This document shows, in pieces, positions 16,744-28,168 of a stretch of 64,000 bases of DNA (positions are counted from its first letter, which is position 1; every line of letters starts with the position of its first letter). Origin of the DNA: Comamonas sp. B21-038 (lineage in GTDB: Bacteria > Pseudomonadota > Gammaproteobacteria > Burkholderiales > Burkholderiaceae_C); NCBI RefSeq assembly GCF_022387135.1, contig NZ_CP092462.1, positions 4,030,001-4,094,000 of the forward strand, given 5' to 3'. The position numbers and the translations under genes are program-made. The notes beneath the pieces are model-generated. The model did not search any database, had not been told where the DNA came from, and saw only the letters and a program-made list of their open reading frames with translations.

Positions 16744-18258
16744 TCAGGTGCCCGCCTGGCTGAGCCAGCGCGTCACCGGGTCCTGCGGCGCGGCGCGCTG
16801 CAGCGCTGGCAGCCAGCGCCGGGCGTCATCCAGCCGGCCGGCCTTGGCCAGGCCATTGGCGACGAGGGCCAGGGTCGCGGGCCAGTGCGGGTGGTCGGCG
16901 GCGTGCTCCAGCTGCTGGCAAATGTTCTGTGCATCGTCCCATTCGCCCAGGCGGACAAAGCTGCGCGCCAGCGCATGCAGGCTGTTGTCGCTGATGCGCG
17001 GGGCGGGCCGGGCGCGGTCCCTATAGCTGTGCCAGCTGTGGTGCTGGAGCCGTCGCAGCGCCTCGGTATTGGCTGGCAGCTTGAAGATGGCGCGGGCCGC
17101 GCGGTGGAAATCCTCGCTGCCCGGCGCATGGCGGGCGCTTTCAAACCAGGCGCGCAAGATGGCTGCATCGGCCGGCGCCAGCTTGGCCGCCTGGCGCCAG
17201 GCGGGGGCAGCCAGCTCGAAGGCCAGCGCATCGGTGTGCTTTTGCGCGCGTTGCACGGCGGCGGCCAGTGCGGCGCTCTGGGCCTGGGCCTGCTGCTTGT
17301 CACGGGCGGCCACCTCGACCACCGATTCCTTGCGCCGCAGCTGCAGGTACAAGGCCATCAGCAGACCGCCGGCCAGCAGGCCGCCAAAGTGCGCCATATA
17401 GGCCACGCCCTGCTGCCCCAGAAAATGCTGGGCCAGCTCAAAGCCCATCCACACTGGCAGCACCACCAGCGCGGGCCAGGTGGCGTAGTTGAAGTAGAAG
17501 GCCAGCATGTAGAAAAAGCGGATGCGGCGCATGCGGTAGAGCACCACATACATGGCCATCAGCCCGGCAATCGCGCCCGACGCACCCAGCCCATAGCTGC
17601 CCGAGCCGGCATAGAACAGACCGGCAAACAGCGACGCGCTGACACCGGCGGCCAGGTAGAAGCACAGGTAGAGCCCGGCGCCCAGTGCCATCTCCAACGT
17701 AAAACCGAACAGAAACAAAAACACCATATTGCCCAGCAGGTGCCCGGTGCTGCCGTGCAAAAAGGTGGAGGTCAGCGCCTGCAGAGGCTGCAGGCCGGCA
17801 CCGGCTTCATAGCTCATCGCCCAGCGGGCGGTGAAGGGAGCGGGCTCCAGCGGTGCAAAGCGGGCGCGGGCGGCCTGCCATTCGGCATGCAGCGGATCGC
17901 CTGCCTGGATCACCTCGCCGGCCAGCAGCTGGCGGCGAAAACGGCCTTCCTGCTGCATCAGCAGGTAGATCTGGCCGTAGTCCTGTTTTTTTTGCAGCCC
18001 CTGCACCATGCGCACCATCTGCGGCTGGATGCGGCTGTCCGGGTTGCGGCTTTGCGCCTCCAGATACTTCACAAAGGCCGGCACCTCGATCGCCGGCAGC
18101 GCCGTATGGGCATAGGTTTTGGAGGCCCGCTCTGCTGCCCGCTCCTCCCCCCCTTGCCAGACCCAGAACACCAGGCAGTTGATCGCAATCAGCAGCACCG
18201 TCATCCAGGGCGGCGACTGCCAGGAGGGCTTGTTTTCCAGCGGGATGGCGATGAACAT
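16744..18258 (-). CDS. rhomboid-family intramembrane serine protease with TPR-like tail
   Basis: This 504-residue protein has a rhomboid core at about residues 10-310. The catalytic serine is in LGASGAIAGLMAMY (about residue 229) and the partner histidine in AHFGGLLAGG (about 289); HGSTGHLLGNMVFLF matches the conserved loop-1/TM2 region. A long insert (about residues 40-130) follows the first membrane segment. The C-terminal 190 residues are soluble and helical, TPR-like, probably for substrate or partner binding. The ATG at 18258 begins MFIAIPLENKP, leading straight into TM1. Rhomboids cleave membrane-protein segments; the substrate here is unknown. Confidence 0.88.
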   Translation of the reverse strand: MFIAIPLENKPSWQSPPWMTVLLIAINCLVFWVWQGGEERAAERASKTYAHTALPAIEVPAFVKYLEAQSRNPDSRIQPQMVRMVQGLQKKQDYGQIYLLMQQEGRFRRQLLAGEVIQAGDPLHAEWQAARARFAPLEPAPFTARWAMSYEAGAGLQPLQALTSTFLHGSTGHLLGNMVFLFLFGFTLEMALGAGLYLCFYLAAGVSASLFAGLFYAGSGSYGLGASGAIAGLMAMYVVLYRMRRIRFFYMLAFYFNYATWPALVVLPVWMGFELAQHFLGQQGVAYMAHFGGLLAGGLLMALYLQLRRKESVVEVAARDKQQAQAQSAALAAAVQRAQKHTDALAFELAAPAWRQAAKLAPADAAILRAWFESARHAPGSEDFHRAARAIFKLPANTEALRRLQHHSWHSYRDRARPAPRISDNSLHALARSFVRLGEWDDAQNICQQLEHAADHPHWPATLALVANGLAKAGRLDDARRWLPALQRAAPQDPVTRWLSQAGT

Positions 18259-18335
18259 GGCGCCTATTGTGCAGTGGCCCTGCGGCGGCAGGCTGCCGCG
18301 CCGGGCACAGCCGGCCGCAGTGTTGGATTTTTGCG

Positions 18336-18812
18336 TTAGCCCATAGCGCAGATGCGGTGCAACGCCGGCTTGGCCACGCGCACATAGTCCTGGGCATTGA
18401 GCACCATCGAGCGGTCCAGCCGCCCGGCATTGAACGCGATGTCGGCATGGCGTTCCACCAGACCCGGGTCCACCACCAGGGCTACCTGCGGGCCCGGGCT
18501 GAACGGTGGAATGGCGCCGATCACGCAACCGGTCCGCTCGGTGGCCTCTTCCGCACTGGCCATCGTCATCTTGGGCAGGCCCAACGCGGCCGCCAGCAGG
18601 CGAAAGTCCAGCTTCTGGTCGCCCGGCAGCACCGCCAGTACCCAATGCTCGGCATTGCGGGTCTTGCACAGCATGGCCTTGGCACCCTGGCCCGGCGTGG
18701 TGCCCCGGATGCGCGCCACCTCGTCCGATTTGCCCTCGGCCGGGTGGCTCAGCACCCGAAAGCGGGCGCCCTCGCCTTCCAGCAACTGCTGCAGCTGCTC
18801 AAACACGCTCAT
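18336..18812 (-). CDS. YbaK/ProX-type aminoacyl-tRNA editing domain protein
   Basis: This 158-residue free-standing editing domain of the YbaK/EbsC family would hydrolyse mischarged tRNAs such as Cys-tRNA-Pro or Ala-tRNA-Pro. GAKAMLCKTRN carries the conserved lysine region, and GCVIGAIPPFS and the terminal NAGRLDRSMVLNAQDYVRV block fit the fold. The ATG at 18812 overlaps the stop of the upstream binding-protein gene (ATGA), so the two are translationally coupled. Specificity among YbaK, ProX and PrdX cannot be decided by eye. Confidence 0.85.
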   Translation of the reverse strand: MSVFEQLQQLLEGEGARFRVLSHPAEGKSDEVARIRGTTPGQGAKAMLCKTRNAEHWVLAVLPGDQKLDFRLLAAALGLPKMTMASAEEATERTGCVIGAIPPFSPGPQVALVVDPGLVERHADIAFNAGRLDRSMVLNAQDYVRVAKPALHRICAMG

Positions 18813-19546
18813 CGCTGCACTCCCGGCGCCACCACCGCGCCTTGCACCTGGTGCTGTGCCAGTGCCCGGGCCACAAAGCCGCTGGCCTTGGCCTCTTCGA
18901 CAAACGCGGCCAGCCATTGGAGGGCGGCGTCGCCCCGGTCCCTGGGCAGGCCCATGGCCTGCTGGATCAGCATGAAATGCCCGGGCAGCATGCGCAGACC
19001 CGGGTGGCTGGCGACCGCAGCTTCCAGCTGCACCTTGACGCCCGCAGCCACATCGCCCCGGGGTTGCAGATAGACATCAACCACCGCCGGCGAGGTGGGC
19101 GCCCGCAGGATGCGGGCGTGTTTCAGCGCCCGGCTCAGGTAGAGGTCATAGGCACTGCCCTGGCCCACCACCACTTCGTGCGCCGCCACATCCACCTGCG
19201 CGTTGTCGGTCAGCGCCGAATCGCTGCGCACCATGTAGGCGCCCTCGATCAGCACATAGGGCGCAGAAAAACCAATGCCCGCGCCGCGCACCGGGTCCAC
19301 CGCAAAAAAGCCGACATCGGCCTGGCCCTGGGTGACCGCATCGACCGAATGGGCAGCGGCCTCAAACAGCTGCAGATCCAGCGGTAGCCCCAGCTGGGCC
19401 GCCATGCGCGCCGCCAAATCGACGGAAACGCCTGCGGCCGAACCATCGGCCCGTTTGTGCGCCAGCACAGGATTGCCCACATTGATGGCCGCGCGCAGGC
19501 GGCCCCTGGGGGCGATGAGGGAAGCGATATCGGTGGTCTCTGTCAT
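18809..19546 (-). CDS. family-3 solute-binding-domain protein without signal peptide
   Basis: This 245-residue protein has the amino-acid-type SBP_bac_3 fold: RGRLRAAINVGNPVLAHKRADG, then GVSVDLAARMAAQLGLPLDL, ADVGFFAVDPVRGAGIGFSAPY and a typical lobe-2 segment. No signal peptide is present at this start, and in-frame extension upstream adds no hydrophobic segment. The protein therefore appears cytoplasmic, odd for a binding protein. There is no permease or ATPase gene nearby; its partner is the YbaK-like gene it overlaps by four bases. It could be a cytoplasmic amino-acid-binding factor or a decayed receptor. Confidence 0.8.
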   Translation of the reverse strand: MTETTDIASLIAPRGRLRAAINVGNPVLAHKRADGSAAGVSVDLAARMAAQLGLPLDLQLFEAAAHSVDAVTQGQADVGFFAVDPVRGAGIGFSAPYVLIEGAYMVRSDSALTDNAQVDVAAHEVVVGQGSAYDLYLSRALKHARILRAPTSPAVVDVYLQPRGDVAAGVKVQLEAAVASHPGLRMLPGHFMLIQQAMGLPRDRGDAALQWLAAFVEEAKASGFVARALAQHQVQGAVVAPGVQR

Positions 19547-19773
19547 GGACGCTTTCGGACAAGGTGGAACAAAGGGCGTCGCGCTGCGCTGGGCGGGCGC
19601 TCGGCGCGCAGGCACGCCGCAGCCCCCACATTCTCCCTCTGCCGGCATGGCCTGTGGCGCATAGGCCTCTGCACGGTGCTGAATGCCTGCCGCCACGTCG
19701 TCCAAAGCGCATACGGACCGGGCAGCCAACCGGTGGCGCAGCAAGACGTTTACGCTTTGAATCACAACAGCTT

Positions 19774-19802
19774 TTGACAGCCTACCTTTCAGTAGGTACA
19801 TT
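19774..19802 (+). promoter_or_regulatory. sigma-70 promoter with embedded inverted-repeat operator
   Basis: A perfect -35 TTGACA (19774-19779) is separated by exactly 17 bases from a -10-like TACATT (19797-19802). The spacer holds overlapping inverted repeats CCTAC-N6-GTAGG (19781-19796) and TACCT-N6-AGGTA (19783-19798). A repressor bound there would block RNA polymerase, the usual layout for TetR autoregulation. Confidence 0.7.
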
Positions 19803-19820
19803 CTAAAAATCAAATGAAAT

Positions 19821-19835
19821 ACTATTTTTAATAGT
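19821..19835. promoter_or_regulatory. second palindrome ACTATT-TTT-AATAGT in the tetR leader
   Basis: This perfect 6-base dyad with a 3-base centre lies between the promoter and the tetR start, about 20 bases downstream of the -10. Its sequence differs from the first operator, so it may bind another factor or form a weak leader hairpin. Confidence 0.4.
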
Positions 19836-19849
19836 TTTTATAAATAAAT

Positions 19850-20446
19850 ATGTCCACCTACGAAAAAATCATCGAGCTGGCCAATGTCTATATCCAGCAG
19901 CGTGGCTTCCAGGGCTTCAGCTACGCGGATCTGGAATCTGGCATTGGTATCCGAAAGGCCAGCATCCACCACCATTTCCCCAGCAAGACAGATCTGGGCC
20001 TGGCTTACTGTGCCTACAAGACCGCGCAGTTCGACCAGTTGCAAGCCGAGCTGAACCAATTGCCTGCGGGAGTGCAGCGGTTGCAGGGCTACCTGGAGGC
20101 CTTTTCGGACTGCGCTGCGCAAGGGCAGATGTGCGGCGTCTACGCGATGCTGTCAGACAGCCATCTCCTGCTTCCGGAGCTGCAGATTGCCGTGTTCCGG
20201 CTCGCACAGAAGGAGCAGCACCTGCTGCAGGACATCCTCGCAGCCGGTCAGCAATCTGCACAGCTCCAGACTGCGCTGCCCGCTGCCGAGCTGGCAATGA
20301 TGGTCAGCGCGGCGCTCAAAGGCGCGCTCTTGCTCAACCGCATTCCCCCACACGATGCCTATGCCGGCGCCGTCCAAGCCATCGTCCACTGGCTCAGCGC
20401 TGGTACCCCTCCGCCCACCCCCGCCTTGAAACAGGAGACCCCATGA
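19850..20446 (+). CDS. TetR-family transcriptional regulator
   Basis: This 198-residue regulator has a TetR helix-turn-helix at residues 1-50: QQRGFQGFSYADLESGIGI, then KASIHHHFPSKTDLGLAYC, the standard recognition-helix pattern. The C-terminal ligand domain contains cysteines (FSDCAAQGQMCGVYAML) that could in principle sense reactive electrophiles or oxidants, as in some TetR regulators. Its stop overlaps the start of the DUF417 gene (ATGA), so both are made from one message under the operator upstream. No ribosome site is seen before the ATG, which sits in an AT-rich leader. Confidence 0.92.
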   Translation: MSTYEKIIELANVYIQQRGFQGFSYADLESGIGIRKASIHHHFPSKTDLGLAYCAYKTAQFDQLQAELNQLPAGVQRLQGYLEAFSDCAAQGQMCGVYAMLSDSHLLLPELQIAVFRLAQKEQHLLQDILAAGQQSAQLQTALPAAELAMMVSAALKGALLLNRIPPHDAYAGAVQAIVHWLSAGTPPPTPALKQETP

Positions 20447-20925
20447 AAAACGCCATCCACCGCTTTGTGCATTCCGATGCCGACCTCACCCTGCTGCGGC
20501 TTTCCGTCATCTTTATCTTTGCGCTGTTCGGCACCTTCAAATGGTTTGATTTCGAGGTCAGCGAGTTGGAGCCGCTGATCTCCAGCACCTGGCTCAGCTT
20601 TCTCTACACCCTGTTTGGCGTGCACGGAGGCAGCTACTTTCTCGGCGTTGTCGAAACCCTGGCCTTTGTGGCTTTGGTCGTTGGTTTCAAGAAACCGGCC
20701 TTCGGTATCGTGGGCTCGGCCATCGTCATCGTGACAGGCATCACGACGCTGAGCCTGCTGCCGCAACTGACCATGCTGGACGGCTTCATCGTCAAGGACG
20801 TGTTGCTGATCGGCGCAGGGGCCGTATTGCTCAAATTCGACCTGCGCCGCCATCTGCGTATCCAGCAGGCCAGCGCGCCCGAGGGTGCATCAGCGCTCCC
20901 GGCGCAAGGCGTCCGCCAGACCTAG
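20443..20925 (+). CDS. DUF417 (YkgB/RclC-type) membrane protein
   Basis: This 160-residue inner-membrane protein of family DUF417 has about four membrane segments; LLRLSVIFIFALFGTFKWF and LEPLISSTWLSFLYTLFG are typical. The E. coli relative RclC belongs to a reactive-chlorine-species resistance operon, but its biochemical role is not known. AGGAG precedes the ATG, which overlaps the tetR stop by four bases. Pairing with a cysteine-containing TetR regulator suggests stress-inducible expression (inference). Confidence 0.88.
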   Translation: MKNAIHRFVHSDADLTLLRLSVIFIFALFGTFKWFDFEVSELEPLISSTWLSFLYTLFGVHGGSYFLGVVETLAFVALVVGFKKPAFGIVGSAIVIVTGITTLSLLPQLTMLDGFIVKDVLLIGAGAVLLKFDLRRHLRIQQASAPEGASALPAQGVRQT

Positions 20926-20961
20926 CAGACTGCGGGCGAGCCCCCTTTTTGCTCCGCCATC

Positions 20962-20992
20962 AAAATAGCCCGCGGCTGGTCAGGCGCGGGCT
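20962..20992 (-). terminator. terminator downstream of ssb
   Basis: The arms AGCCCGCG and CGCGGGCT (20967-20992) are followed on the minus strand by ATTTTG. The stem is strong and the U-tract weak. It lies between the convergent DUF417 and ssb genes and may work in both directions. Confidence 0.6.
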
Positions 20993-21023
20993 CGTCATTC
21001 ATTGCGAAACAGGCAGCGGCTGC

Positions 21024-21611
21024 CTAGAACGGAATATCGTCGTCCATGTCGTCAAAGCCCGACGCAGCGCGTGGGGCCGGCGCTGGCATGGGCGCTGGCG
21101 CAGGACGGGGAGGTGGCGCCTGGCGGGGTGCGGCCGCTGGGGCCATGGCCGGTGCCGGGGCGCGGCGCTGGTAGTTGCCAGCGGGTGCACCGCCGCCACC
21201 TTGGTCGCCGTAGCCGCTGTCGCCATAGCCGTAGTCATCACCACCGCCCTGGCCGCCACCGCCGCCCTGGCCTTGGCGGCTGCCCAGCATTTGCATGGAG
21301 TCAGCGCGGATTTCCGTCGCATAGCGCTCCTGGCCGGTGGCCTGGTCGGTCCACTTGCGGGTGCGCAGGCTGCCTTCCACATAGACCTGGCTGCCCTTGC
21401 GCAGGTACTGGCCGACGATTTCAGCCAGACGGCCATTGAACACCACACGGTGCCACTCGGTGGCTTCCTTGTTCTCGCCGCTGTTCTTGTCGCGCCAGCG
21501 GTCGGTGGTGGCGATGGTGACGTTGGCTACCTGGTCGCCCGAGGGGAAGGTGCGGATTTCAGGGTCGCGGCCGAGGTTGCCGACGATGATGACTTTGTTG
21601 ACGGATGCCAT
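21024..21611 (-). CDS. ssb: single-stranded DNA-binding protein
   Basis: This 195-residue SSB coats single-stranded DNA during replication, recombination and repair. The OB fold occupies residues 1-110 ([20 protein letters not shown], then [20 protein letters not shown]). A Gly/Pro/Ala-rich linker of about 70 residues follows, with [15 protein letters not shown] repeats. The C-terminal acidic tip DDMDDDIPF, which docks partner proteins, is intact. It is next to the MFS gene and uvrA, an order often seen in Burkholderiales. Confidence 0.97.
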   Translation of the reverse strand: MASVNKVIIVGNLGRDPEIRTFPSGDQVANVTIATTDRWRDKNSGENKEATEWHRVVFNGRLAEIVGQYLRKGSQVYVEGSLRTRKWTDQATGQERYATEIRADSMQMLGSRQGQGGGGGQGGGDDYGYGDSGYGDQGGGGAPAGNYQRRAPAPAMAPAAAPRQAPPPRPAPAPMPAPAPRAASGFDDMDDDIPF

Positions 21612-21634
21612 GGTTCAGGTTTTTCCTTTGAAAA

Positions 21635-21692
21635 ATGGGCGCCTACTATGCGTTGGCAGTGTTGCAGGCATTGCAGCCTTCAAAGCGCCCAT
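21635..21692 (-). terminator. possible terminator between the MFS gene and ssb
   Basis: ATGGGCGC (21635-21642) and GCGCCCAT (21685-21692) can pair across a 42-base region and are followed on the minus strand by TTTTC. It lies after the MFS stop and just before ssb. The long loop makes it a weak call; it might instead be a structured ssb leader. Confidence 0.3.
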
Positions 21693-21802
21693 CACTGAGA
21701 TACAGGGGCGTATCCTACCCCAAAGCGGCCAGGCATTTCTTGCCCAGTACCCGCAGATTCTGCAAAGGGGCCTGACGGGCCGGCCCCATTCCCAGCCAGC
21801 GC

Positions 21803-23002
21803 TTACTTTTGTGCAGCGCCAGCGCCAGCGGCGGTGCGGGCCAGCGGTTGCAAGGGCCAGGTCAGCACCAGCCACAGCAGCGCCAAGGCGCTGGTGGCGA
21901 TGAACAAATCGGTCACACTGCCCCAGCGGGTCAGCACCCCACCCAATGCGCCGCCGGCAAAAAGGCCCAGCGATTGCAAAGTGTTGTAACTGCCCAGCGC
22001 CGCACCACGCAGGGAGGCGGGCGCCATGCGCGACACCAGGCTCGGCTGCGTCGCCTCCAGCGCATTGAAGCCGCAGAAAAACACGAACAGCAGCACCCCC
22101 ATCAGCCACAGCGTGGGCGCCTGGCCGGAGGTCGCCACCAGTCCCAAGGCTATTTGCACCAGGGCCACCAGCCCGATCGAGCCCAGCAGCGCGCCGCGCA
22201 GGTAACCGCGCCGCTCCAGCGCAAACAACCCGCCCATCAGCACAAAGGACAGCACCACGGCCGGCAGGTAGACCTGCCAGTGCTCGGCCTTGGGCAGACC
22301 CGCGGCCACCAGCATCGCGGGTACGGCCACCCACATCGACATCTGCACCGTGTGCAGCACAAACACCCCGGCGTTGAGCCGCACCAGATCGGCATGGCGA
22401 AACACCTCACGCAGGCCGCCGCGTGCGCCGCCCCGGTGCTCCAGCGGCTCCGGCGGCACCACCCACAGCACCACGGCAATGCCGCCCAGCGCCAGGCCGC
22501 AGGTCATCAAGAACAGGCCGCTCAGGCCGATATGCACGACCAGCAGCGGGCTGAGCACCAGCGCCAGCGCAAACATCAGCCCAATGCTCGCGCCCACCAG
22601 CGCCATGGCCTTGGTGCGCACCACATCGCGGGTCTGGTCGGCCAGCAGCGCCGTGACGGCGGCGGACACGGCGCCCGCGCCTTGCAGCGCCCGGCCCAGC
22701 AGCAAGGCATGGAGGTTGCCGGCCATGCCGGCGATCAGACTGCCGGCGGCGAACACCAGCAGGCCCAGCACGATGACCTTCTTGCGCCCATAGCGGTCAG
22801 ACGCCATGCCCAGCGGCAGTTGGCAGACGGCCTGGGTCAGGCCATAGACACCCATGGCAAGCCCGACCAGCGCCGGGTCATCACCACCAGGGTATTTGTG
22901 GGCCTCCAGCGCGAACACCGGCAGCACCAGGAACAGGCCCAGCATGCGCAATGCAAAGATCAGCGCCAGGCTGAAGCTGGCGCGCCGCTCGGCCGGCCGC
23001 AT
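21803..23002 (-). CDS. MFS transporter, YajR-like
   Basis: This 399-residue major facilitator superfamily exporter has 12 predicted membrane segments and the motif-A loop GMASDRYGRKKVIVLGLL between TM2 and TM3. The start at 23002 (MRPAERRASFSLALIF) puts TM1 immediately after a short basic stretch; upstream codons in frame do not add to the protein. It is divergent from uvrA. The substrate is unknown; a drug or metabolite:proton antiporter is the usual guess. Confidence 0.88.
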   Translation of the reverse strand: MRPAERRASFSLALIFALRMLGLFLVLPVFALEAHKYPGGDDPALVGLAMGVYGLTQAVCQLPLGMASDRYGRKKVIVLGLLVFAAGSLIAGMAGNLHALLLGRALQGAGAVSAAVTALLADQTRDVVRTKAMALVGASIGLMFALALVLSPLLVVHIGLSGLFLMTCGLALGGIAVVLWVVPPEPLEHRGGARGGLREVFRHADLVRLNAGVFVLHTVQMSMWVAVPAMLVAAGLPKAEHWQVYLPAVVLSFVLMGGLFALERRGYLRGALLGSIGLVALVQIALGLVATSGQAPTLWLMGVLLFVFFCGFNALEATQPSLVSRMAPASLRGAALGSYNTLQSLGLFAGGALGGVLTRWGSVTDLFIATSALALLWLVLTWPLQPLARTAAGAGAAQK

Positions 23003-23328
23003 GGCCGTGGATGAAGAAACAGAAGTGAGAGACAAGGGCGATACGCTGGCAAACAAGGGACGGATGGCGACGATCGCCAGCGGCAAGTGTAGAGCGCAGC
23101 CGCAAGCCCTGCTGGCAGACGGAATCTACGCGGCTGCAGGCCCTTCAGAAACGATAGCTGAGCGCAAAGCTGCAGCAAGCCCCCACCCCGGTTTGGGCGG
23201 CAAGTTGTAGGCCGCTCCCCTGGGGCGGCGCCCGGTTTATCCGCAAAGCATGTGCAGCGATACCCGGCAGATTGCACAACGAACGGGCATGCTGGCTATC
23301 ATGAGGGGTTTTGGATCCTGACGCCCAC
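23003..23328. other. intergenic region between the MFS gene and uvrA
   Basis: This is a 326-base divergent control region. For uvrA, TTGCAC (23272) and TATCAT (23297) could be a promoter, though with a 19-base spacer. I looked for an SOS (LexA) box of type CTGT-N8-ACAG and did not see one. No gene is apparent. Confidence 0.4.
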
Positions 23329-26475
<3,147 letters not shown>

Positions 26476-26519
26476 GCCCGTTGGGCGATGCAACCACCAC
26501 GACCTGGAGCGCCACCGCG

Positions 26520-26981
26520 ATGCCGACCCACCTGATGTTCCGCACCGCAGCCCTTGCCGACCTGCCCGCCATCATCGCCTTGCTGGCCGATGATGCGCTG
26601 GGCCGCGAGCGCGAGGTGCTGACCGACCCGCCCGATGCGCGCTATACCGCAGCCTTTGATGCGATCTGCGCCGATGCGAACCAGCGCCTGGTGGTGGCGG
26701 AGTTGAACGGACAGGTGGTCGGCACCCTGCAGCTGTCTTTTGTGCCCGGCTTGTCGCACACGGGCGCCTGGCGTGGCCAGATCGAATCGGTGCGCATTGC
26801 GGCAGAACTGCGCGGCGCCGGCGCGGGCCAGCAGATGCTGGAATGGGCGGTGGCGCAGTGCCGGGAGCAGGGCTGCTCGGTGGTGCAGCTGACCACCGAC
26901 AAAAGCCGGACCGATGCGCACCGTTTCTATGAAAAGCTGGGCTTTGTGCCCAGCCATCTGGGTTTCAAGCGCAAGCTTTAA
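26520..26981 (+). CDS. GNAT-family N-acetyltransferase
   Basis: This 153-residue acetyl-CoA-dependent acetyltransferase has motif A visible as VRIAAELRGAGAGQQMLEWA (R-x-x-G-x-G/A) and the C-terminal motif B as RFYEKLGFVPS. GGAG lies about ten bases before the ATG at 26520. It follows uvrA by 44 bases and may be read through from it. Its stop overlaps that of the convergent sugar dehydrogenase gene. The substrate is unknown. Confidence 0.9.
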   Translation: MPTHLMFRTAALADLPAIIALLADDALGREREVLTDPPDARYTAAFDAICADANQRLVVAELNGQVVGTLQLSFVPGLSHTGAWRGQIESVRIAAELRGAGAGQQMLEWAVAQCREQGCSVVQLTTDKSRTDAHRFYEKLGFVPSHLGFKRKL

Positions 26982-28135
26982 GTGCCCGATGGCGTGAGGC
27001 GGATGAGCTTGCCATCGGGCCCATCGGTCAGCAGGTAGACCAGGCCATCGGCACCCTGGCGCACATCGCGGATGCGCTCACCGAGGGATTCATAGAGCCG
27101 CTTCTCGCCCGTCACCTTGCCGTCCTTGACCGTCAGCTGGGCGACGCTGCGCGACTTGAGGCCGCCGACCAGCAGGCTGCCTTTCCAGGCCGGGCCATAG
27201 CGGTCGCTCGTGACAAAGGCCATGCCCGACGGTGCAATGCTGGGCACCCAGTAGTGCAAGGGCTGCTCCATGCCGGCCTTCTGCGTGCCTTCGCCGATCT
27301 TGCCGCCGCCGTATTCCTCGCCATAGGTGATCACCGGCCAGCCATAGTTCTTGCCGGGCTGGGGCCGGTTGATCTCGTCGCCGCCCTGGGGGCCGTGCTC
27401 GTGCTGCCACAGGCTGCCATCGGCGGCCACGGCCAGGCCCTGGCTGTTGCGGTGGCCATAGCTGTAGATCTCGGGCAGCGCATCCTGGCGGCCCACATAG
27501 GGGTTGTCCTTGGGCACGCTGCCATCCTTGGCGATGCGCACCAGCTTGCCGTGGTGGTTGTTCAGGGTCTGCGCATCGTTGCGCAACGAGAAGCGGTCGC
27601 CCAGGCTGAGGAACAGGTTGCCGTCAGGCGTCTCGGCAATGCGGCAGCCAAAGTGGGCATTGCTCTTGGCCTTGGGGCGCTGGCTGAACAGGACCTTGAC
27701 CTCGTCGAGCTGGCGCTCATCGGCCGCAATGCGCGCCGTGGCCAGCGCCGTGCTGTTGGTGCCCGCCTGGGGCCCGGCTTCGCTGAAGCAGAAATAGATG
27801 CGGCGGTTGCTGGCGAACTGGCTGTCGGCCACCACATCGAGCAGGCCGCCCTGGCCGGCATCGACCACCTTGGGTACGCCCTGCAGCTCGGACTGCTTGC
27901 GGCCATCGGCATCGAGCAGCCAAAGCTTGCCGCCGCGCTCGGTCAGCAAAAAGCGTTTGTCCGGCAACGGCGCAATGGCCCAGGGGTTGAGGTAGCCGCT
28001 GCCCACCACCGTGGGTTGGGGCAGCGCGGGCACCGCCGTTTGTGCTGGCGCAGTGCTGGCCGCACAGACGGCCAGCAGCCCGCTGGCGCCCAGCGCCCAT
28101 GAATGAAAACCCTTGCGTGCCTGTTTCTGTCTCAT
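26978..28135 (-). CDS. PQQ-dependent periplasmic aldose sugar dehydrogenase
   Basis: This 385-residue soluble beta-propeller belongs to the glucose/sorbosone dehydrogenase family (YliI/Asd type) and oxidises aldoses in the periplasm with PQQ. A signal peptide (about residues 1-32, ending APAQT) is followed by NPWAIAPLPDKRFLLTERGG, then YSYGHRNSQGLAVAADGSLW and EHGPQGGDEINRPQPGKNYGWP, which carry conserved PQQ/calcium-site residues. No pqq biosynthesis gene is in the window, so PQQ may be made elsewhere or scavenged. Its ATG lies inside the divergent 5' region of the FAD oxidoreductase gene. Confidence 0.92.
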   Translation of the reverse strand: MRQKQARKGFHSWALGASGLLAVCAASTAPAQTAVPALPQPTVVGSGYLNPWAIAPLPDKRFLLTERGGKLWLLDADGRKQSELQGVPKVVDAGQGGLLDVVADSQFASNRRIYFCFSEAGPQAGTNSTALATARIAADERQLDEVKVLFSQRPKAKSNAHFGCRIAETPDGNLFLSLGDRFSLRNDAQTLNNHHGKLVRIAKDGSVPKDNPYVGRQDALPEIYSYGHRNSQGLAVAADGSLWQHEHGPQGGDEINRPQPGKNYGWPVITYGEEYGGGKIGEGTQKAGMEQPLHYWVPSIAPSGMAFVTSDRYGPAWKGSLLVGGLKSRSVAQLTVKDGKVTGEKRLYESLGERIRDVRQGADGLVYLLTDGPDGKLIRLTPSGT

Positions 28136-28168
28136 GTTTGCCCTTTGCGAAGTGTCACTGACCTTACC

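Larger units (their letters stand above)
19547..19849. other. divergent intergenic region with the TetR promoter and operators
   Basis: This 303-base region separates the binding-protein gene (minus) and tetR (plus). The right-hand 80 bases are strikingly AT-rich and hold a promoter and two palindromes, listed separately. The left 200 bases are GC-rich and show no gene or clear site. Confidence 0.6.

Noticed and set aside
23003-23328. SOS (LexA) box for uvrA
   Set aside because: No CTGT-N8-ACAG-like sequence was found in the gap.
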